From Streptomyces subrutilus (GTDB lineage Bacteria > Actinomycetota > Actinomycetes > Streptomycetales > Streptomycetaceae), in the NCBI RefSeq assembly GCF_008704535.1, contig NZ_CP023701.1:1550001-1614000 (forward strand): DNA of 64,000 nt, read 5' to 3'. The stretch's first letter is position 1, and the number at the start of each line of letters is the position of its first letter. Both the position numbers and the translations under genes were made by a program. This document shows positions 56,065-64,000 of the stretch, in pieces. The notes below the pieces were generated by a model. The model saw only the letters and a list, made by a program, of their open reading frames with translations. It ran no database searches and was not told where the DNA came from.

Positions 56065-58938
56065 ATGACCGGACGTAAGGGTCGCCAGCCGACCGGGTGG
56101 GCCGCGCGGCTGTCCGCGCGCCCGTCCCTGGGGTCGCGCAGCGTCGCCGGTCAGGTCTTCGCCCTCCAGGCGGTGATCGTGCTGCTGCTGATCACGGCCG
56201 CGGCGGCGGCCCTGGTGGCGCAGGCCCGGTACGACAGCCAGCGCGACGCACGCCACCGCTCGCTGGCCGCCGCCGAGGCCTTCGCGCACGCGCCGGGACT
56301 GCCGGCCGCGCTCGCCCGGCCCGATCCGACCACCGAGCTCCAGCCGCTGGCCGACGCCGCCCGGCGCGGCTCCGGCGTGGACTTCGTGTCCGTACTGAGC
56401 CCCGGCGGGGTGCGGTACACCGACTCGCGGCCCGACCTGATCGGCAAGCGGGCCCCGGGCGACCTGTCGCGCGCGCTGGCCGGGCAGGCGTTCACCGAGT
56501 CCTTCGAGGGCGCGCCCAGCGACGCCGTCCGGGCCGTGGTCCCGGTCCGGGACGCGCGCGGGGCGGTCGTGGGCCTGGTCGCCACCGGCATCGAGGTGGA
56601 GAACGTCTCGGGGGCCGTCAGCGACCAGCTCCCGCTGCTGCTCGGCGCGGCCGCCGGCGCCCTGCTGCTCGGCACGGGCGGGGCCGCGCTCGTCAGCCGC
56701 CGGCTGCGCCGCCAGACCCACGGCCTGGGCGCGGCGGACATGGACCGGATGAACGAGCACCACGAGGCCGTCCTGCACGCCGTCCGCGAAGGCGTCCTGA
56801 TCATCGGCGCCGACGGCCGGCTGGCCCTCGCCAACGACGAGGCCCGCCGCCTCCTCGGCCTGCCCCTCGACGCCGAGCACCGGCACGTCACCGACCTCGG
56901 CCTCGACCCGGGCACGACGGAGCTGCTGCTCTCCGGCCGGGTCGTCACGGACGAGGTCCACCTGGCGGGCGACCGGCTGCTGGCCGTCAACGTACGGCCG
57001 ACCAAGCCGTACGCGGGCCAGCCCGCAGGCAGCGTCATGACGCTGCGCGACTCCACCGAGCTCGCCGCGCTCTCCGGCCGCGCCGAGGTGGCCCGCGGCC
57101 GCCTCCAGCTGCTCTACGACGCAGGAGTGCGCATCGGCACCACCCTGGACGTGGTGCGCACCGCCGAGGAGCTGTCGGAGGTGGCCGTACCGCGCTTCGC
57201 CGACTTCGTGACCGTGGAGCTGCTGGAGCCGGTGCTGCGCGGGGAGGAGCCGCCGCGGTCCACCGGCGGGTACACGGAGATGCGCCGGGCGGCCATGACC
57301 GGGGTGCGCACCGACCAGCCGCTCCAGCCGGTCGGCGACGTCATCCGGTTCATCGTGTCGACGGCGCCGATGGCCTCGGCCCTGAAGGCCGGGCGCGCGG
57401 TGCTGGCGCCCGACCTGAACAGGGCGATGGGCTGGCGGGCGCAGGACCCGGCCGGGACCCGGGTGGCGCTGGACTACGGCCTGCACTCGCTGATCTCCGT
57501 ACCGCTCCAGGCCCGGGGCGTGGTCCTGGGCATGGCCAACTTCTGGCGGGCCGCCGACACCCCCGACCCCTTCGACGAGGAGGACCTGTCCTTCGCGGAG
57601 GAGCTGGCCGCGCGGGCCGCGGTCTCCATCGACAACGCCCGGCGCTACACCCGCGAGCACGCCACGGCCGTGACCCTCCAGCGCAGCCTGCTGCCCCGGG
57701 TGCTGCCGGACCTGAGCGCGGTGGACGTGGCGTTCCGGTACCTGCCGGCGGAGGCGGGGGTGGGCGGGGACTGGTTCGACGTGATCCCGCTGCCCGGGGC
57801 CCGGGTGGCGCTGGTCGTCGGGGACGTGGTGGGGCACGGGGTGCACGCCGCGGCCACGATGGGCCGGCTGCGGACCGCCGTGCACAACTTCTCCACCCTG
57901 GACCTGCCGCCGGACGAGCTGCTCGGGCACCTGGACGAGCTGATCAACCGGATCGACCAGAGCGAGGCCGGCGCGGGCCCGGACGAGGGCGTCCCGGTCG
58001 GCCCGGACGGCGGCGCGGGCGGGGGTGCGGGCGGCGGTGCGGGCGGTCCCGGGCGGGACCCGGCGAGCGCACCCGGGATGGGCGGGGAGGCCGACGAGTC
58101 CGCGCCGGTCACCGGCGCCACCTGCCTGTACGCCGTCTACGACCCGGTCTCGGGTCGGTGCGTCATGGCCAGCGCCGGGCACCCGGGGCCGGTCCTCGTT
58201 CATCCGGACGGACGCGTGGAGTACGTGGAACTGCCGACCGGGCTGCCGCTGGGCGTGGGCGGCATGCCCTTCGAGGCGGCCGAGCTGACGCTGCCCGAGG
58301 CGAGCCGGCTGGTGCTGTTCACCGACGGGCTGGTGGAGGACCGCCACCTGGACTTCGACACCGGCCTCGGCCTGCTCACCGCGGCCCTGTCGCGGCCGGG
58401 CCGCAGTCCCGAGGAGTCCTGCGCGGACGTGCTCGACGCGCTCCTGTCGCCGACGCCGAGCGACGACATCGCGCTGCTGGTCGCCGACACCCGGCGGCTG
58501 GAGCCCGACCGGATCGCCGAGTGGGAGGTGCCCGGGGAGCCCTCGGCGGTGTCGCGGGTGCGCAACGCCGGCTCCGCGCAGCTGGCCGCGTGGGGTCTGG
58601 ACGACATCGCCTTCACCACCGAGCTGATCCTGAGCGAGCTGGTCACCAACGCGATCCGGTACGGGAGCGCGCCCGTACGGGTGCGCCTGCTGCGCGACCG
58701 GGGCCTGATCTGCGAGGTCTCGGACGGCAGCAGCACCTCCCCGCACCTGCGCTACGCGGCCACCACCGACGAGGGCGGCCGCGGGCTGTTCCTCGTCGCG
58801 CAGTACGCCGAGCGCTGGGGCGTGCGCTACACCGACCGCGGCAAGGTGATCTGGGCCGAGCTGCCGCTGACCGGCGGCGCGGAACCGCCGGCGCCGGCGC
58901 CGCCGGACCTGGACGCGCTGGAGGACCTGGCCTGGTGA
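56065..58938 (+). CDS. Membrane sensor SpoIIE-type phosphatase with PAS, GAF and HATPase domains
   Basis: A 957-residue multidomain signalling protein. Residues about 33-58 are the first membrane helix (QAVIVLLLITAAAAALVAQA). About 58-190 is an external sensor region with FVSVLSPGGVRYTDSRPD, as in DcuS/CitA-type sensors, and a second helix (LPLLLGAAAGALLLGTGGAA) is near 195. PAS (about 230-335) and GAF (RIGTTLDVVRTAEEL, about 352-525) follow. The PP2C/SpoIIE phosphatase begins at ATAVTLQRSLLP with DWFDVIPL and GDVVGHGVHAAATMGRL (about 570-600). It holds an odd Gly/Ala-rich insertion at about 640-680 and ends with SDDIALLVADTRRL. Residues about 815-935 are an RsbW-like ATPase (LSELVTNAIRYG, GRGLFLVAQYAERWG). 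It probably controls anti-anti-sigma factors. Confidence 0.92.
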   Translation: MTGRKGRQPTGWAARLSARPSLGSRSVAGQVFALQAVIVLLLITAAAAALVAQARYDSQRDARHRSLAAAEAFAHAPGLPAALARPDPTTELQPLADAARRGSGVDFVSVLSPGGVRYTDSRPDLIGKRAPGDLSRALAGQAFTESFEGAPSDAVRAVVPVRDARGAVVGLVATGIEVENVSGAVSDQLPLLLGAAAGALLLGTGGAALVSRRLRRQTHGLGAADMDRMNEHHEAVLHAVREGVLIIGADGRLALANDEARRLLGLPLDAEHRHVTDLGLDPGTTELLLSGRVVTDEVHLAGDRLLAVNVRPTKPYAGQPAGSVMTLRDSTELAALSGRAEVARGRLQLLYDAGVRIGTTLDVVRTAEELSEVAVPRFADFVTVELLEPVLRGEEPPRSTGGYTEMRRAAMTGVRTDQPLQPVGDVIRFIVSTAPMASALKAGRAVLAPDLNRAMGWRAQDPAGTRVALDYGLHSLISVPLQARGVVLGMANFWRAADTPDPFDEEDLSFAEELAARAAVSIDNARRYTREHATAVTLQRSLLPRVLPDLSAVDVAFRYLPAEAGVGGDWFDVIPLPGARVALVVGDVVGHGVHAAATMGRLRTAVHNFSTLDLPPDELLGHLDELINRIDQSEAGAGPDEGVPVGPDGGAGGGAGGGAGGPGRDPASAPGMGGEADESAPVTGATCLYAVYDPVSGRCVMASAGHPGPVLVHPDGRVEYVELPTGLPLGVGGMPFEAAELTLPEASRLVLFTDGLVEDRHLDFDTGLGLLTAALSRPGRSPEESCADVLDALLSPTPSDDIALLVADTRRLEPDRIAEWEVPGEPSAVSRVRNAGSAQLAAWGLDDIAFTTELILSELVTNAIRYGSAPVRVRLLRDRGLICEVSDGSSTSPHLRYAATTDEGGRGLFLVAQYAERWGVRYTDRGKVIWAELPLTGGAEPPAPAPPDLDALEDLAW
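58008..58062 (+). repeat. Gly/Ala-encoding low-complexity insertion in the phosphatase domain
   Basis: Near-repeats of GGCGGTGCGGGC encode a Gly-Ala run inside the SpoIIE domain. The second phosphatase (58982-61039) has no such insertion at the matching place. Confidence 0.7.
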
Positions 58939-58981
58939 CGCCGGGGCGGCCCACGGTCCGCGCGGCGGGGTCCGGGCGGTC

Positions 58982-61039
58982 TCACACGGGCAGGGTGCGG
59001 GCGAGCAGGACCGCCACGTCGTCCTGCGGGGCGTTGGGCAGCAGCTCGCGCAGGACCCCGTCGCAGAGCTCCTCCAGCGGGCGGCCCGCCCCGCGCAGGG
59101 CGAGCGCGAGCCGGTCCAGGCCCTCGTCGAGGTCGCGGTCGCGGGACTCGACGAGGCCGTCGGTGTAGAGCGCGAGGAGGCTGCCGGCGGGCAGCGGCAC
59201 CTGCTCGGTGCGGAAGTCCCGGCCGCCCGCGCCCAGCGGCGTGCCGGGCGGGCCGTCGAGGAAGTCGACGGTGCCGCCCGCGGTGACCACGGCCGGCGGC
59301 GGGTGCCCGGCGCGGGCGATGGCGCACACGGCCGTCACCGGGTCGTGGACGGCGTACACGCAGGTCGCCATCTCGTCCTCGCCCAGGTCGGCCACGACGG
59401 CGTCGAGGGAGCGGAGCAGCTCGGCCGGGGGCACGTCGTGGCGGGCGAGGGTCCGTACGGCCGTGCGCAGCTGCCCCATCACGGCGGCCGCGTGGATGCC
59501 GTGGCCCATGACGTCCCCGATGACCAGTCCGGTCCGGCCGCCGGGCAGCCGGATGACGTCGAACCAGTCGCCGCCGACGTCGTGGTCGCTGGCGGGCAGG
59601 TAGCGTCCGGTGAGTTCGAGGCCGGTGACCCGGGGCAGCGCGCTGTTGGTGAGGCTGCGCCGCAGGGTGAGGGCCGCCTGGCGCTGGCCGGTGTACATCC
59701 GGGCGTTGTCGATGTTGAGGGCGGCCCGGGCGACCACCTCGTCGAGCAGGACGCGGTCCTCCTCGTCGAAGGGCTCGCGGCCGCGGACCCGGGTCACGAT
59801 GACCGCCCCGAGCACCGTGCCCCGGGCGACCAGGGGGATCAGTCGGGCGGAGCCGAGGGTCGCGAGGTGGGCGCGCAGCGACGCGGCGCGCGGGTCGGGG
59901 ACGAGCGCGGGGATGTCGGACACGGAGAGGTCCATGGCCTGCCCGCCCGCGATGACCCGTTCGTAGACGCTGCCCGGGGGGATCTGGACGGTCTGGCCGG
60001 GGACCAGCCGCGCGGTGGGGGCGGCCGGATCGGGGAAGCGGACGGCGAGGCGGCGCAGCAGCCCGCGGGTGGAGCCGGCGGCCTCGTCCGGTTCGATCAT
60101 CGCCTCCAGGATCTGCACGTCGGCCGAGTCGGCGAGCCGCGGGACCAGGACCTCGACGATCTCCTCGGCGGTCTGCTTCAGGTCGAGGGTGGTGCCGATC
60201 CGGGCGCCGGCCTCCGCGAGCAGGGCGAAGCGGCTGCGGGCCCGCTCGGCCTCGGCCTGGGCGCGCTGGCCCTCGGTGATGTCGATGAGCGAGGCGATCA
60301 CGCCGAGCGGCCGTCCGGCGCCGTCCAGCAGCGGGGCGTACGAGCACGACCAGGTCCGCTCGTGGTCGGGGTCGGCCGCGGTCCGCCCGGTCCTGCGGAC
60401 GTCGACCACGGCGGTGCCGCGCTCCAGCACCTGGCGCATGGTCGCCTCCAGGGCGAGGGCGTTGACCCCGGGCACGACCTCGGTGAGGCGCTTGCCCAGG
60501 TGCTCGGCGGGCGAGGCGCCGTTCATCCGGGCCAGGGCGTCGTTGACCCGCAGGAAGCGCAGGTCCGTGCCGAGGGTGGCCAGGCCGATCGGCGACTGCG
60601 TGAACAGGCTCTGGAGGGCGGCGAGCGAGTCGCGCATGTGGAGGACCTGGGAGGTCTCCACGGCGATCAGCATGGCTCCGGTGCGCCCCTGCGGGTCGGC
60701 GGCGGGGACGATCCACATCTCCATCACCACGCGGTGCCCGTCGCGGTGGCGCACGGGCAGGGTGCCGACCACGGTCTCCCCGGCCTGGACGCGGCGGGTC
60801 AGGTCGTCGGCGAGCCCGCGGTTGGCGTCCGGCACCAGGACGGAGGTGCCGAGGCGGCCGAGGATGTCCTCGGGGCGGTGGCCGAGCAGGTCCTGTGCGG
60901 CCAGCGACCACTCGACGACGCGCCCGTCGGCGTCCTCCCGCCAGAGCGCGATGGGGAGCAGGTCGCGGAGCACGCCCGCGTACCCGACAGCCGCGACCGG
61001 CTGGTCCGGTACCTCGCTCGTCGACTGGTAAGAGTCCAC
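58982..61039 (-). CDS. Cytoplasmic PAS-PAS-GAF SpoIIE-type phosphatase
   Basis: A 685-residue protein without membrane segments. Two PAS domains (about 20-130, LPIALWREDADGRVVEWSLA; about 140-265, SPIGLATLGTDLRFLRVNDA) are followed by GAF (ARIGTTLDLKQTAEEIVEVL, about 280-450). The PP2C/SpoIIE phosphatase follows (LRRSLTNSALP, GGDWFDVIRL, GDVMGHGIHAAAVMGQLRTA, YTDGLVESRDRDLDEGLDRL, APQDDVAVLLART). The C-terminal kinase domain of the neighbour is missing. Such proteins dephosphorylate anti-anti-sigma factors on sensing light, oxygen or small molecules. GTG start; TAGGGT lies about 42 bases upstream. It converges with the first phosphatase gene, 43 bases apart. Confidence 0.92.
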   Translation of the reverse strand: MDSYQSTSEVPDQPVAAVGYAGVLRDLLPIALWREDADGRVVEWSLAAQDLLGHRPEDILGRLGTSVLVPDANRGLADDLTRRVQAGETVVGTLPVRHRDGHRVVMEMWIVPAADPQGRTGAMLIAVETSQVLHMRDSLAALQSLFTQSPIGLATLGTDLRFLRVNDALARMNGASPAEHLGKRLTEVVPGVNALALEATMRQVLERGTAVVDVRRTGRTAADPDHERTWSCSYAPLLDGAGRPLGVIASLIDITEGQRAQAEAERARSRFALLAEAGARIGTTLDLKQTAEEIVEVLVPRLADSADVQILEAMIEPDEAAGSTRGLLRRLAVRFPDPAAPTARLVPGQTVQIPPGSVYERVIAGGQAMDLSVSDIPALVPDPRAASLRAHLATLGSARLIPLVARGTVLGAVIVTRVRGREPFDEEDRVLLDEVVARAALNIDNARMYTGQRQAALTLRRSLTNSALPRVTGLELTGRYLPASDHDVGGDWFDVIRLPGGRTGLVIGDVMGHGIHAAAVMGQLRTAVRTLARHDVPPAELLRSLDAVVADLGEDEMATCVYAVHDPVTAVCAIARAGHPPPAVVTAGGTVDFLDGPPGTPLGAGGRDFRTEQVPLPAGSLLALYTDGLVESRDRDLDEGLDRLALALRGAGRPLEELCDGVLRELLPNAPQDDVAVLLARTLPV

Positions 61040-61078
61040 CGCACCGACCTCACCCCGGGGGGCCCGATTCCTTCCGAT

Positions 61079-62386
61079 TCACCCTATCCGAGGCATCGGC
61101 GCGGGGCTCTGCGTCACGTCCGGGCCGGGCGCGGCTCGGGGCGCGGTCGGGCGCGGGCCGGCGGGCGGCCGTCGGGACCCGGTGGGGTGCGGGGCGCGTC
61201 CCGGGCGCCCGAGGACCGCCGCCACCGCCCGGGCGAGCCGGGGGGCGTGGTGCGGGGCGAGACCGGCGATGTTGATGCGGCCGGCCGCGGTGCCGTAGAC
61301 GGCGTGCTCGCGGCGCAGCCGGAGCATGGCGTGCGCGGGGAGCGGGAGCATCGAGAACATGCCCCGCTGCCGGGCGAGCTCCCGGGCCGTCGCCGGGTGG
61401 CCCAGGGCGTCCAGGCGGGCGGCGAGCTCGGCGCGGTTGGCCGTGATCCGCTCCCGCATCCCGTCCAGCTCCGCCCGCCAGAGCCGCCGCAGCCCCTCGT
61501 CCTCCAGGATCGTCGCGACCACGGCGGCCCCGTGCTCGGGCGGCATGGAGTAGAGGGTGCGGGCGGCGTTCTGCAGGGCGGTCTCCACGTTGCGCAGGGC
61601 CGCGCGGGAGGTGCCGAGGACGAGGGCGCAGCCGGTGCGGTCGTTGTAGAGCCCGAAGTTCTTCGAGCAGCTGACGGCGACGAGCACCTCCGGCACCCGC
61701 GCGGCCAGCAGGCGCGTCCCCAGCAGGTCGTCCTCCAGCGTGCCGCCCAGCCCGTGGTAGGCGAGGTCGACGAACGGGACCCAGCCGTCGCGGACCGCCC
61801 GGCCGGCCAGCACTTCCCAGTCGGCCGCCGCGGGGTCGACGCCCGTCGGGTTGTGGCAGCAGCCCTGGAGCAGCACGACGTCGCCGCGCCGCGCGGCGCC
61901 GAGCTCGCGGAGCACGCCCTGCGCGTCGAAGCCGCCCTCGGCGTCCCGCCAGCCGAAGGGGCGCACCGTCAGGCCGGCCGCCTCCAGGATGGGGCGGTGG
62001 TTGACGTAGGCCGGGTCGCTGACCCACACCGTGGCGCCCGGGCGGGTGCGGGCGACGAGGTCGGCCAGCAGCCGCAGCGCGCCCGACCCGGCGACGGTCT
62101 GTACGGCCACGGCCCGGTCGGCCGGCGCCGCGGAGCCCAGGACCAGCTCGGGCAGGAGGCGGTTGAAGGCGGCGTTCCCGGACAGGCCGCGGTACTCCTT
62201 GGACGCGGAGCGCTCGGCCAGCCGGATCTCGGCCTCGCGCACGGCGGCCATCACGGGCGTACGGCCGGAGGAGTCGCGGTAGACGCCGAGGACGAGGTCG
62301 AGCCGCTCGGGCCGCTCGTCGGCGGCGAACGCGGCGGTCAGCTCCCACAGCGGGTCGGAGGGCGGCGGGGGCAGGAGCTCAAGCAT
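61079..62386 (-). CDS. Aspartate/aromatic amino acid aminotransferase (class Ib-like, AspC/TyrB type)
   Basis: A 435-residue PLP enzyme. The Schiff-base lysine is in VSCSKNFGLYNDRTGCALVL. GVYRDSSGRTPVMAAVREAE, KEYRGLSGNAAFNRL, QTVAGSGALRLLADLV, SDPAYVNHRPILEAAG, LLQGCCHNPTGVDP and PFVDLAYHGLG all follow the AspC/TyrB family, and the substrate-carboxylate Arg is in GRINIAGL. It transfers amino groups between aspartate or aromatic amino acids and 2-oxo acids. The last 45 residues are a Pro/Arg-rich extension not usual in the family. The ATG overlaps the exporter stop by eight bases, so the two are coupled. Confidence 0.93.
   Translation of the reverse strand: MLELLPPPPSDPLWELTAAFAADERPERLDLVLGVYRDSSGRTPVMAAVREAEIRLAERSASKEYRGLSGNAAFNRLLPELVLGSAAPADRAVAVQTVAGSGALRLLADLVARTRPGATVWVSDPAYVNHRPILEAAGLTVRPFGWRDAEGGFDAQGVLRELGAARRGDVVLLQGCCHNPTGVDPAAADWEVLAGRAVRDGWVPFVDLAYHGLGGTLEDDLLGTRLLAARVPEVLVAVSCSKNFGLYNDRTGCALVLGTSRAALRNVETALQNAARTLYSMPPEHGAAVVATILEDEGLRRLWRAELDGMRERITANRAELAARLDALGHPATARELARQRGMFSMLPLPAHAMLRLRREHAVYGTAAGRINIAGLAPHHAPRLARAVAAVLGRPGRAPHPTGSRRPPAGPRPTAPRAAPGPDVTQSPAPMPRIG
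61081..61086 (-). promoter_or_regulatory. Candidate -10 element for the second phosphatase
   Basis: The minus strand reads TAGGGT, 41 bases before the GTG at 61039, overlapping the end of the aminotransferase gene. It would give the phosphatase its own transcript. Confidence 0.4.
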
Positions 62387-63395
62387 GTGCGGAGACCTCG
62401 GGGGCGGGAGAGGGAGCGGGGTCGGGGGCCGGGGGGCGGCCGCCCGCGCGGCGGTGGGCGAGGACGACGCCCGCGGTGATCAGCGGGACCCCGGCGAGCA
62501 CGGCCGGGGTGGGCGCCTCCCCGAGCAGCGGTACGGCGAGCAGGACCACCAGCACGGGGCTGAGGCTGCCGACGGCGGCGCTGCGCTCGGCGCCCAGCCG
62601 GCGGATGGCGACGGCGTACAGCAGGCCGGCGCACAGGCCGACGCCGAGGCCCTGCACGACCAGGAACAGGGCGATGTCGGAGCCCGCCGCGTGGGCGAGG
62701 CCGGTGGGCAGCAGGCCGGTCAGGACCAGCAGGCCGATCACGGCGAAGGACGGCAGGCAGAGCAGTCCGATGGACCCGACGGGGTCGAGGTCCGCCTCCC
62801 GCAGCCCGACCGTGTAGAGGGCCCACAGCCCGCTGGCCGCCAGGAGGGTGCCCGTACCCGCGAGGACATCGGTGTCCACCGGGACGAGGTGGCGCCAGAC
62901 GAGGGCGGTCACCCCGGCCGCGATCAGGGCGAGCCCGGCGCGCTGCGTCCCGCGGGGCAGGCCGTGCCCGCGGGCGGCCATCAGCGCGGAGACGAACAGC
63001 GGGACCATCCCGGGCACGATCGAGCCGACGAAGGCGGCGGAGGTCAGGGCGCCGCCGTGCATCGCGGCGAGGAAGAACGGCACGCCCGCCCCGCAGACGA
63101 TCTTCACCGCGGGTCCGGGCCGGACCGACGCGATGCGCTGACGGCGGCGCCACAGCGCGGGGAGCAGGACCAGCAGCGGGACGCCGAAGCGCAGCAGGGC
63201 CGCGTCGGCGGGCAGCAGGGTGGAGGCGCTCAGGGCCCGGGCGCTGAGCGCGAAGGCGGCCCAGATCGACACGGTCACGAGCAGGGCGAGCAGGCCCTCG
63301 GTGTGCGGGGAGGGGCGGCGCCGGCCGGGGTCACCGGCCGGCGGGCCCGGCGCGTCGGGAGGCGCGGTCGCGCCGTCGGGGTGCGTAGCGACCAC
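62379..63395 (-). CDS. EamA/DMT family transporter
   Basis: A 338-residue protein with about ten membrane helices, made of the two EamA halves typical of drug/metabolite transporters (LLALLVTVSIWAAFALSARA at the start; LYAVAIRRLGAERSAAVGSL with SPVLVVLLAVPLLGEAPTPA in the second half). EamA proteins export amino acids or metabolites. I chose the GTG at 63395; an extended frame to 63902 runs across the divergent regulator gene and is spurious. GGAG lies about ten bases upstream. It is the first gene of an operon with the aminotransferase and is divergent from an Lrp/AsnC regulator, suggesting control by an amino acid. Confidence 0.88.
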   Translation of the reverse strand: MVATHPDGATAPPDAPGPPAGDPGRRRPSPHTEGLLALLVTVSIWAAFALSARALSASTLLPADAALLRFGVPLLVLLPALWRRRQRIASVRPGPAVKIVCGAGVPFFLAAMHGGALTSAAFVGSIVPGMVPLFVSALMAARGHGLPRGTQRAGLALIAAGVTALVWRHLVPVDTDVLAGTGTLLAASGLWALYTVGLREADLDPVGSIGLLCLPSFAVIGLLVLTGLLPTGLAHAAGSDIALFLVVQGLGVGLCAGLLYAVAIRRLGAERSAAVGSLSPVLVVLLAVPLLGEAPTPAVLAGVPLITAGVVLAHRRAGGRPPAPDPAPSPAPEVSAHA

Positions 63396-63472
63396 GGAGA
63401 GTGCTCCAGCCTCGGGGAGGGACCGGTCCGGTCCGTTCCCGGCAACGCTAGGGCCTGGGCCGGGGCAGCCGA

Positions 63473-63519
63473 TTGCCAGTTCTGCCGCTCGCACGTACGT
63501 TTGGGGCAGGATCTGCCAA
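63473..63519. promoter_or_regulatory. Candidate Lrp operator region between eamA and lrp
   Basis: TTGCCAGTTCTGCC (63473-63486) and GGCAGGATCTGCCAA (63505-63519) form a near-inverted repeat around ACGTACGT. A minus-strand TAGCGT (63445-63450) could be the -10 for the exporter operon. Lrp/AsnC proteins usually bind such sites between divergent genes. Confidence 0.4.
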
Positions 63520-63527
63520 GGAGGACC

Positions 63528-64000
63528 GTGGACGCAGTCGATCTGCAGATCGTCCGGGAGTTGCAGGCGGACGGCCGCCTCACCAACCAGGAGCTGGCCG
63601 ACCGCGTCCGCCTGTCCCCCTCCCCCTGTCTGCGCCGGGTCCGGCGGTTGGAGGAGGCGGGCCTGATCCGCGGCTACACCGCCATGGTCGACCAGGTCGC
63701 CTTCGGCCTCCCGGTCACCGTGTTCGTCCGGATCCGGCTGGAGCGCCACACGGCGGAGGCGGTCGCGCTGTTCGAGGAGCACGTCGCGGTCATCGGGCAC
63801 ATCCAGGACTGCTACCTGATGGCGGGCAGCAGCGACTACCTGCTGCGGGTGGTCATCGAGGACCTGGAGGCGTACGAGGCCCTGGTCCGCCACCGCATCC
63901 ACGCCATCCCCGGCATCGCCGCGATCGAGTCGAGCTTCGCCTACGGCAGCGTGAAGCAGACCCGCGTGTACCCGGCCCCGCGCACCCCGGCCCGGGCCCG
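63528..64000 (+). CDS. Lrp/AsnC family transcriptional regulator (3' end outside window)
   Basis: The 157 residues visible start with a winged HTH (LQIVRELQADGRLTNQELAD and LSPSPCLRRVRRLEEAGLIR), followed by the RAM/AsnC ligand domain (QVAFGLPVTVFVRIRLERHT, CYLMAGSSDYLLRVVIEDLE, IESSFAYGSVKQTRVYP). Lrp/AsnC proteins are octameric regulators that sense amino acids. The GTG has a strong AAGGAGG site. No stop occurs before the window edge, but the family length (about 150-165) means only a few residues are missing. It is divergent from the exporter/aminotransferase operon and should control it. Confidence 0.93.
   Translation, partial: MDAVDLQIVRELQADGRLTNQELADRVRLSPSPCLRRVRRLEEAGLIRGYTAMVDQVAFGLPVTVFVRIRLERHTAEAVALFEEHVAVIGHIQDCYLMAGSSDYLLRVVIEDLEAYEALVRHRIHAIPGIAAIESSFAYGSVKQTRVYPAPRTPARA

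Noticed and set aside
55681..58746. A 1021-residue minus-strand frame opposite the large phosphatase
   Set aside because: Low-complexity His/Arg/Gly text; the plus strand has full PAS, GAF, SpoIIE and ATPase motifs.
59303..62479. A 1058-residue plus-strand frame opposite the second phosphatase and aminotransferase
   Set aside because: No motif and shadow-type composition; the minus-strand genes are well supported.
1..64000. tRNA, rRNA, CRISPR arrays, insertion sequences, large PKS/NRPS genes
   Set aside because: I looked for their typical patterns by eye on both strands and saw none; a tRNAscan or IS search was not possible.

Overview
The window is a stretch of a high-G+C actinobacterial chromosome, almost certainly Streptomyces or a close relative. 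The grounds are the extreme G/C third-position bias, GTG/TTG starts, HrdB-type sigma factor, crotonyl-CoA carboxylase/reductase cluster, long SpoIIE-type phosphatases, and many short overlapping operons. No tRNA, rRNA, CRISPR array, insertion sequence or large biosynthetic cluster was seen. All functional calls come from reading motifs; no database search was possible.

Layout. 1-2.5 kb: end of a branched-chain amino acid ABC transporter (LivM-LivF fusion, then LivG) followed by a decayed aldo/keto reductase tail. 2.7-9.2 kb: pterin carbinolamine dehydratase, an XRE regulator, a membrane protein, a regulator made of two tandem HTH units next to an FAD monooxygenase, folD behind a ZTP (pfl) riboswitch, and a methyltransferase. 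9.4-11 kb: a principal-type sigma factor of the HrdB family. 11-17.2 kb: APC permease, membrane-anchored phosphodiesterase-like protein, a serine-recombinase-like protein without its serine, a metallo-beta-lactamase/DedA pair and a tiny secreted peptide. 17.2-28.2 kb: amidase, zinc ribbon, second metallo-beta-lactamase protein, a lysine-free aminotransferase-like protein, methyltransferase, aldo/keto reductase with aldehyde dehydrogenase, DUF5107/TPR protein and an arginase-like protein. 28.4-38.1 kb: acetyltransferase-like protein, a three-gene peptidase operon (M55, M20, S9), an SRPBCC protein, a radical SAM protein under a LexA box, a secreted tripeptidyl-aminopeptidase-like hydrolase, RidA and a HEAT-repeat protein.

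The metabolic core is 38.5-47.9 kb, an ethylmalonyl-CoA pathway cluster. It holds a double 3-hydroxyacyl-CoA dehydrogenase, a TetR regulator, crotonyl-CoA carboxylase/reductase, ethylmalonyl-CoA mutase, malyl/methylmalyl-CoA lyase, mesaconyl-CoA hydratase and methylsuccinyl-CoA dehydrogenase. Together they turn C4 acyl-CoA into glyoxylate plus propionyl-CoA and supply ethylmalonyl-CoA. Phosphatidylethanolamine synthesis (psd, pssA) follows, then alkylation repair (ada-alkA fusion, ogt), a NUDIX protein, a BCCT transporter and glycerate kinase, which could take up glyoxylate-derived glycerate.

56-61 kb carries two convergent SpoIIE-type phosphatases with PAS/GAF sensors. The right edge holds an aromatic/aspartate aminotransferase co-transcribed with an EamA exporter, divergent from an Lrp/AsnC regulator that runs off the window.

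A recurring signal is a -10 hexamer (often TAGGGT) exactly 6-8 bases before a start codon with no ribosome binding site. This marks about ten genes as probably leaderless.
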